From contig NC_088797.1 in the NCBI RefSeq assembly GCF_011386835.1, positions 96,048,264 to 96,112,263 on the forward strand: a stretch of DNA of 64,000 nt, written 5' to 3'. Each line of letters begins with the position of its first letter. Within the stretch, counting starts at the first letter, position 1. Positions 59,406 through 64,000 of the stretch are shown here, piece by piece. The notes under the pieces are model-generated. The model was not told the DNA's origin and made no database searches. It saw only the letters and a list, made by a program, of their open reading frames with translations. The position numbers and the translations under genes were made by a program. This stretch comes from Chrysemys picta bellii. Its lineage: Eukaryota > Chordata > Testudines > Emydidae.

Positions 59406-60090
59406 GAAATTCAGAAATAAAATTCCCACAGCAACATTAGTTGTGCTCCCTCGTATGTATATATAATACGGTCTCTCATTGCAGGATCACATTCTGCTAT
59501 GTGCAATGTGGCATACTTTGGGGGAACGTTGAAGAGTTCTGTGATCTGTTACAGAGGGAGCGGGGTAAAGGTATGTCTCTGTCAACAAATGGTCCTTACC
59601 TTCTTGTACAAATGAAACACAAATTATATTATAACATTATTGAAATTAAGTATATGGAAATTAGCTGTCTTTTCTAATACACAAATACAGTGTACATTTT
59701 ATTATGGGTTTTTTACCATTGTATTAAGGATAAATAAAACCAATTATTTTCTGAGCACATGCACCTCTCCACATTAAGCATTGAGTCCCATCTATCTGTT
59801 GTCGTCTTGAGGAGATGCTGGAAGGCTGTTATTCTTTGGTGTTTTCTGGGGCATCTGGTAGCCTTGCTACCCCTTCTGCCATTGAAGGAAAGGGAGGTCA
59901 AATGGTAGACAGGTCCATATACTTGCCAACAGTCTCAAACTGAAGTCAAGGGGAGCTGGTGGGTGCTTGGCCCTTCTAAAAATCAGGTCACTTATTCATT
60001 TTCCAAATGCTGCAAACACTTATACCATGCTTAACTCTACTGCTGTGAGCAATCTCTCTGAACTCAATGAAATTACTCACGGTAGTAAAA
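59406..60090. other. AT-rich spacer
   Basis: No feature is recognised after the DIRS truncation point. Confidence 0.4.
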
Positions 60091-60098
60091 GTAAGCAC

Positions 60099-60321
60099 CA
60101 GGGCTGGTTCCAGGCACCAGCTTGCCAAGCAGGTGCTTGGGGCGGCCACTCCGGAGAGGGGCAGCACGTCCAGCTATTCAGCGGCAATTCGGCAGACGGT
60201 CCCTCACTCCTACTTGGAGCGAAGGATCTCCCGCCGAATTGCAGCCCAGATCACGATCGCAGGGTTTTTTTTTGTTTTTTTTTTGCCACTTGGGGTGGCA
60301 AAAACCCTGGAGCCGGCCCTG
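60099..60321. mobile_element. Nonautonomous hAT element A4 (223 bp)
   Basis: The perfect 8-bp duplication GTAAGCAC lies at 60091-60098 and 60322-60329. Ends are CAGGGCTGGTTCCAGGCACC and, inverted, CAGGGCCGGCTCCAGG. The interior has a T run (gttttttttttgtttttttt-like) at about 60262-60287. Confidence 0.88.
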
Positions 60322-60380
60322 GTAAGCACCCAGGTAAATCTTTGCAGGATCAGAGTACAAATATGGATTTAGGAGCCTAA

Positions 60381-60676
60381 GGCCTGGTCCCCACTAAGCC
60401 CCCACTTCGGACTAAGGTACACAAATTCAGCTACGTTAATAACGTAGCTGAATTCGAAGTACCTTAGTCCGAACTTACCGCAGGTCCAGACGCAGCAGGA
60501 AGGCTCCCCCGTCAATGCCGCGTACTCCTCTCGGCGAGCTGGAGTACCGGCGTCGACGGCAAGCTCTTCCGGGATCGATCCGGGATCGATTTATCGCGTC
60601 TTAACCAGACGCGATAAATCGATCCCAGAACATCGATTGCCTGCCGCCGGACCCTCCGGTAAGTGAAGACGTACCC
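60381..60676. mobile_element. PIF/Harbinger-like MITE, copy H2
   Basis: TAA lies at 60378-60380 and 60677-60679. Ends are GGCCTGGTCCCCACTA and, inverted, GGGTACGTCTTCACTT. It shares the attcagctacg/cgtagctgaatt hairpin (about 60424-60456) and the gatcgatttatcgcgtc/gacgcgataaatcgatc hairpin (about 60583-60624) with copy H1. Confidence 0.75.
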
Positions 60677-60679
60677 TAA

Positions 60680-61712
60680 CTTTTGGCTCCCATCTTTAAC
60701 TATCTTTGCCATATTGTATATAACTTTCTCTGCCTACAGAGAGACTACTGTACAATAGTCATCTTGACCCAGATCATCATATGTATTTATGCACATTAAA
60801 TAGAATGTGCATAAAAAGTGTTCATTCTGTCTAACACTAATAAGTATATTAAAAGATAATAAAAGATTATCCATTTGACCATTGTTTTAACTTACAAAGT
60901 GCGGCTAATGACAATATGTCTTTGCTGTAAAATGTTAAATAGTCCTGTGAATTAAAGTACTAACCTATCACCGCTGGTTAAGAAATACAGTTCAGGCCAT
61001 AAGTGAAATGAGTTTCTTGGTCTCACCCTAGGCCCTTCTTGCTTTTTGTCCATGTACAGGATACTGCATCATTGCTGGTGAAGGGTAGCTGGAGATGGGG
61101 AGGGCAGTTGAAGTCAGGACTGAAACGTTTTGGCAGAGTTGTGAAGGAAAGATTGCATCGCACCTAGCTATAATTCATTTCTTTGTGCCTCAGTTTCCCA
61201 ATCTGTAAAAAGGGGATAATGACACTGACCATCTTTGTAAAGTGCTTTGAAATCTACAGATGGTACCTGATGGGACATCAGCCCCAATCTCATCCAGTTC
61301 AAATAAGTGTAAAAACAAATCCACTGAGATAAGTAATAGCAGAACACGTGATAGCTGTCAGCGATGGAGATATGGAAAGTAGAAAAGAGGGTTTCATTGC
61401 TACTAGTATGGCTACTGATTTATTAGAATGAACCACTTCCTAATGCTCTTTGACTATTTCTAATCATACTAATGCATACTTGAAACTCAAAGGGAAATAT
61501 CTGGTAAATATAAAACTATGTGAAGGTTATCCACACCACTAAGGAGTGATCTCAAGCCTTCCAGAATATCATTATTTGCAGTATATAACAGTAACAAGGT
61601 GACAGGTTACGTAACAGGACCCTACATTGAAATACAGGGAGCCACTACTGAGTCATCATAAACTCAGGTGCTAAACCCTCTGTAAAGATGTTGTGTAATT
61701 AATGTTGATTCA
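60680..61712. other. Spacer with a MIR relic
   Basis: 61180-61275 (gtgcctcagtttcccaatctg, gtaaaaaggggataatgac, gtaaagtgctttgaaat) is a MIR-like 3' half on the plus strand. Confidence 0.6.
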
Positions 61713-61720
61713 TGCTAGCA

Positions 61721-62492
61721 CAGGGGTGGGCAAACTTTTTGGCCTGAGGGCCACATCAGGTTTCTGAAATTGTATGGAGGGCCGGTTAGGGGAAGCTGTG
61801 CCTCCCCAAACAGCCAGGTGTGGCCCGGCCCCCACCCCCTATCTGACGCCCCCACTTCTCGCCCCCTGACAGCCCTCCCAGGACCCCTGGCCCATCAACC
61901 CCTCCCTGTCCCCTGACCGCCCCCGGAACCCCTTCCCGCCCCCCCCTGCCGCCCAATCCAACCCCTCCTCTCATTCCTGACTGCCCCCCTGGGATCCCTG
62001 CGCCATCCAACCACCCCTTCTCCCTGTCCCCTGATTGCCCCTGGAACCCCTGCCCGACTGCCCCCTGCCGCCCCATCTAACCCCACCCTTCCTGACTACT
62101 CCCCCGGGACCCCTGCCCCCATTCAACCCCCCCATTCCCCGCCCTCTGACCGCCCTGCCCCCATCCACACCCCCGCCCCCAACCACCACCCTGAACTCCC
62201 CTGCCCTCTATCCAACCCCTCCTGCTCCCTGCCCCCTTACCGCGCTGCCTGGAGCACCAGTGGCTGACGGCGCTACAGCCGCGCAGCCCAAAGCACCAGG
62301 ACAGACTGCGGCACTGCAAGAGCCCCGCCGCCCAGAGCATTGCACCAGTGGCGGAGCGAGCTGAGGCTGCGGGGAAGGGGGAATAGTGGGGGAGGGGCCA
62401 GGGGCTAGCCTCCTGGGGAAGTAGCTCAGACGCCGGGCAGGAGGGTCCCGCATGCCGGATGTGGCCCGCGGGCCGTAGTTTGCCCACCTCTG
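61721..62492. mobile_element. hAT-like element with C-rich tandem core (772 bp)
   Basis: TGCTAGCA (61713-61720) and TACTAGCA (62493-62500) form an 8-bp duplication with one mismatch. Ends are CAGGGGTGGGCAAACTTTTT and, inverted, CAGAGGTGGGCAAACTACGG. The core is a C-rich imperfect tandem array (ccctgaccgcccccggaacc) similar in style to element M1. Confidence 0.82.
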
Positions 62493-62500
62493 TACTAGCA

Positions 62501-64000
62501 GGTGGAACTTGTTAGCCTCAAATAGGATATAAGGTGTGGAGTGCCCCTGTGGGAAACTGGAAACCAAGGGCTGTGTTAGAGGAGGTGCTGTAACAAAGCC
62601 CCCAGAATAGCTTGGGGTAGGGGGAAGCTTAGGCTAAATCTGTTTTGTTATTTGAGCTACCTATAAAACCAAATCTCTCTTTGGACTATATCTGGTATCA
62701 ACACTGTTTGAAGTGGGAGGGAACTCCACATTATAGAATCAAAAAGAGCTCCTGATACTCCAGAAATAAATTCTGCACTGCGTGTAGATTGTATAACATT
62801 CTCAGTCTAAAATATTTCTGTAAACCTGCAAGAGCTTGTTGGGGGATGAAGGTTAGCCATACCACGTTCCCTTCTCTTCACACCTTCTGTTCTTGTCCGA
62901 CTAAATCCATACCTGACTTACACTGCTGGTCCTTGCTGAATGCAGGGAGCAAAACTGCCTTGGAAGTACTGAGAACAGGTAAGTTGCTTCTCAGACGTTT
63001 CCAAATCAGCAAAATTGGCCATTGGCCCTAAATTCTGTGCCTTCCATTGTCTCCTAGAACGGCTCTAAACAGAGCTAAGAGTAAAGTAAAGACATTCTGG
63101 AGGAAGCAGATCCTGTCAGTTTCAATGGAAAGCTATTGCTATTTCAGTAGCTCAGGCCTCTAGTAGCAGAGGGATGTTTTACTTTACTAGAACTGAGTTA
63201 AGGCACAGCCGTCACAGCTCCCTCAGCTCTCTCTCCCTTTCCCTTACTGATTGACTGACAAACCTTTCCCCCATTCTCCTATGTCTGATGTGGGACAGAC
63301 TGTGCTTAGCAATCAGAGTGGGAAGAGAGAAGCTGGATGCGAGTGTTAAATAAAGGACTGTGGACAGCCTCCAGGGACCCTTGTCCACACTCTCATTCTT
63401 CACTTTCATGCTGCTTGCCAGTACAGGAGGCAGTCACACACATCCCCAATTTATTATAGGAGATGCTTAATTTAAGCCATTGTGGTGTGTGGGTGGGGGG
63501 AGATAATTTGGGCTTGCAGTTTTGAAAGCAAGTGCTCTCTGTTGAACAAAAGCTCAGAGAAGGCGACTGGAATATAATGGGCCAAATGACACCTGGGCAA
63601 ATGTCACTGATTTAAAAGAAATTCCCCCAGTGATGAAAAAAAAAACATGTTTTACTGGTAGCAATGTCAAACAAGTTGTGTGTGTGTGTAGAGAGAGTGA
63701 GACTGTGACACAAAAACAGCTGCCCACAGCAACACCAAGGTTTAATAGCAGGAGGCAGGAATCAAAAATCAAGTTACAAAAATAAAAAAGGAAGTAAGGA
63801 ATAGTTTCAATAAAGGAATGCAAATGAAGACTACATAAAGTACACTAATATGCTATGAAGCTGCTACAGAAAAAGTTGTGACCCAATGCAAGAAAATAGT
63901 CTGACAGAAATCTAAATTAATCCAAGAGATTCATGATTATGTCCATGCTGGATGAAAAACCTGTTAAGATTATTTTAATTCTGTGGCAAATGTCCCAGTA
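62501..64000. other. Spacer to the window end
   Basis: A (GT)n run lies at about 63675-63690. No exon or repeat termini are recognised. Confidence 0.35.

Noticed and set aside
61786..62567. Gly-rich minus-strand and Pro-rich plus-strand open frames
   Set aside because: C-rich core of the hAT-like element at 61721-62492.

Overview
The window looks like intergenic or intronic DNA from a reptile genome, most likely a turtle. I infer this from its mix of decayed DIRS-type and chromodomain Ty3/gypsy retroelements, CR1 LINEs, abundant short hAT, Tc1/mariner-like and PIF/Harbinger-like elements with clean target-site duplications (TSDs), MIR-like SINE relics, and a palindromic repeat family that I associate with turtles and crocodilians. 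No host gene is identified with certainty. Two short splice-flanked open stretches (10921-11039 on the minus strand, 28561-28707 on the plus strand) are offered as weak exon candidates.

Layout. 1-447: end of an LTR-like repeat, abutting the truncated 5' inverted repeat of DIRS copy 1 (450-6345: zinc-knuckle gag, RT, RNase H, tyrosine recombinase, inverted 3' repeat). 6.5-13.6 kb: AT-rich single-copy-looking DNA with a hAT element, a MITE, two Penelope-like repeats and a GC-rich element. 13.9-25.1 kb: two minus-strand LTR-like repeats, another hAT and ancient SINE/LINE relics. 26.6-33.2 kb: a Harbinger-like MITE, a hAT element, a CR1 tail and a small mariner-like MITE. 33.3-44.4 kb: two adjacent LTR retrotransposons. 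The first is a Sushi-like chromovirus (33298-37298) with a hAT insert in gag and a deleted integrase core. The second is a Gmr1-like element (37713-~44390) whose integrase lies upstream of RT and whose gag holds a SCAN-like segment; a minus-strand CR1 interrupts its RNase H. 45-53.3 kb: GC-rich MITE sequence and two large mariner-like elements filled with C-rich tandem repeats. 55.6-59.4 kb: DIRS copy 2, gag split by a hAT element with a perfect 8-bp TSD and truncated inside RT. 59.4-64 kb: more hAT, a Harbinger-like MITE and MIR relics.

The elements do not form one pathway. The window is a layered record: retroelements came first, later CR1 and hAT insertions landed in them, and CpG-type decay removed several active-site residues. 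The best leads are the domain order and SCAN-like gag of the 37.7-44.4 kb element, a hammerhead-like motif in the Penelope-like repeat, near-perfect palindromes that look like template-switch products, and a GC-rich palindromic module shared by two otherwise different DNA-transposon-like elements.
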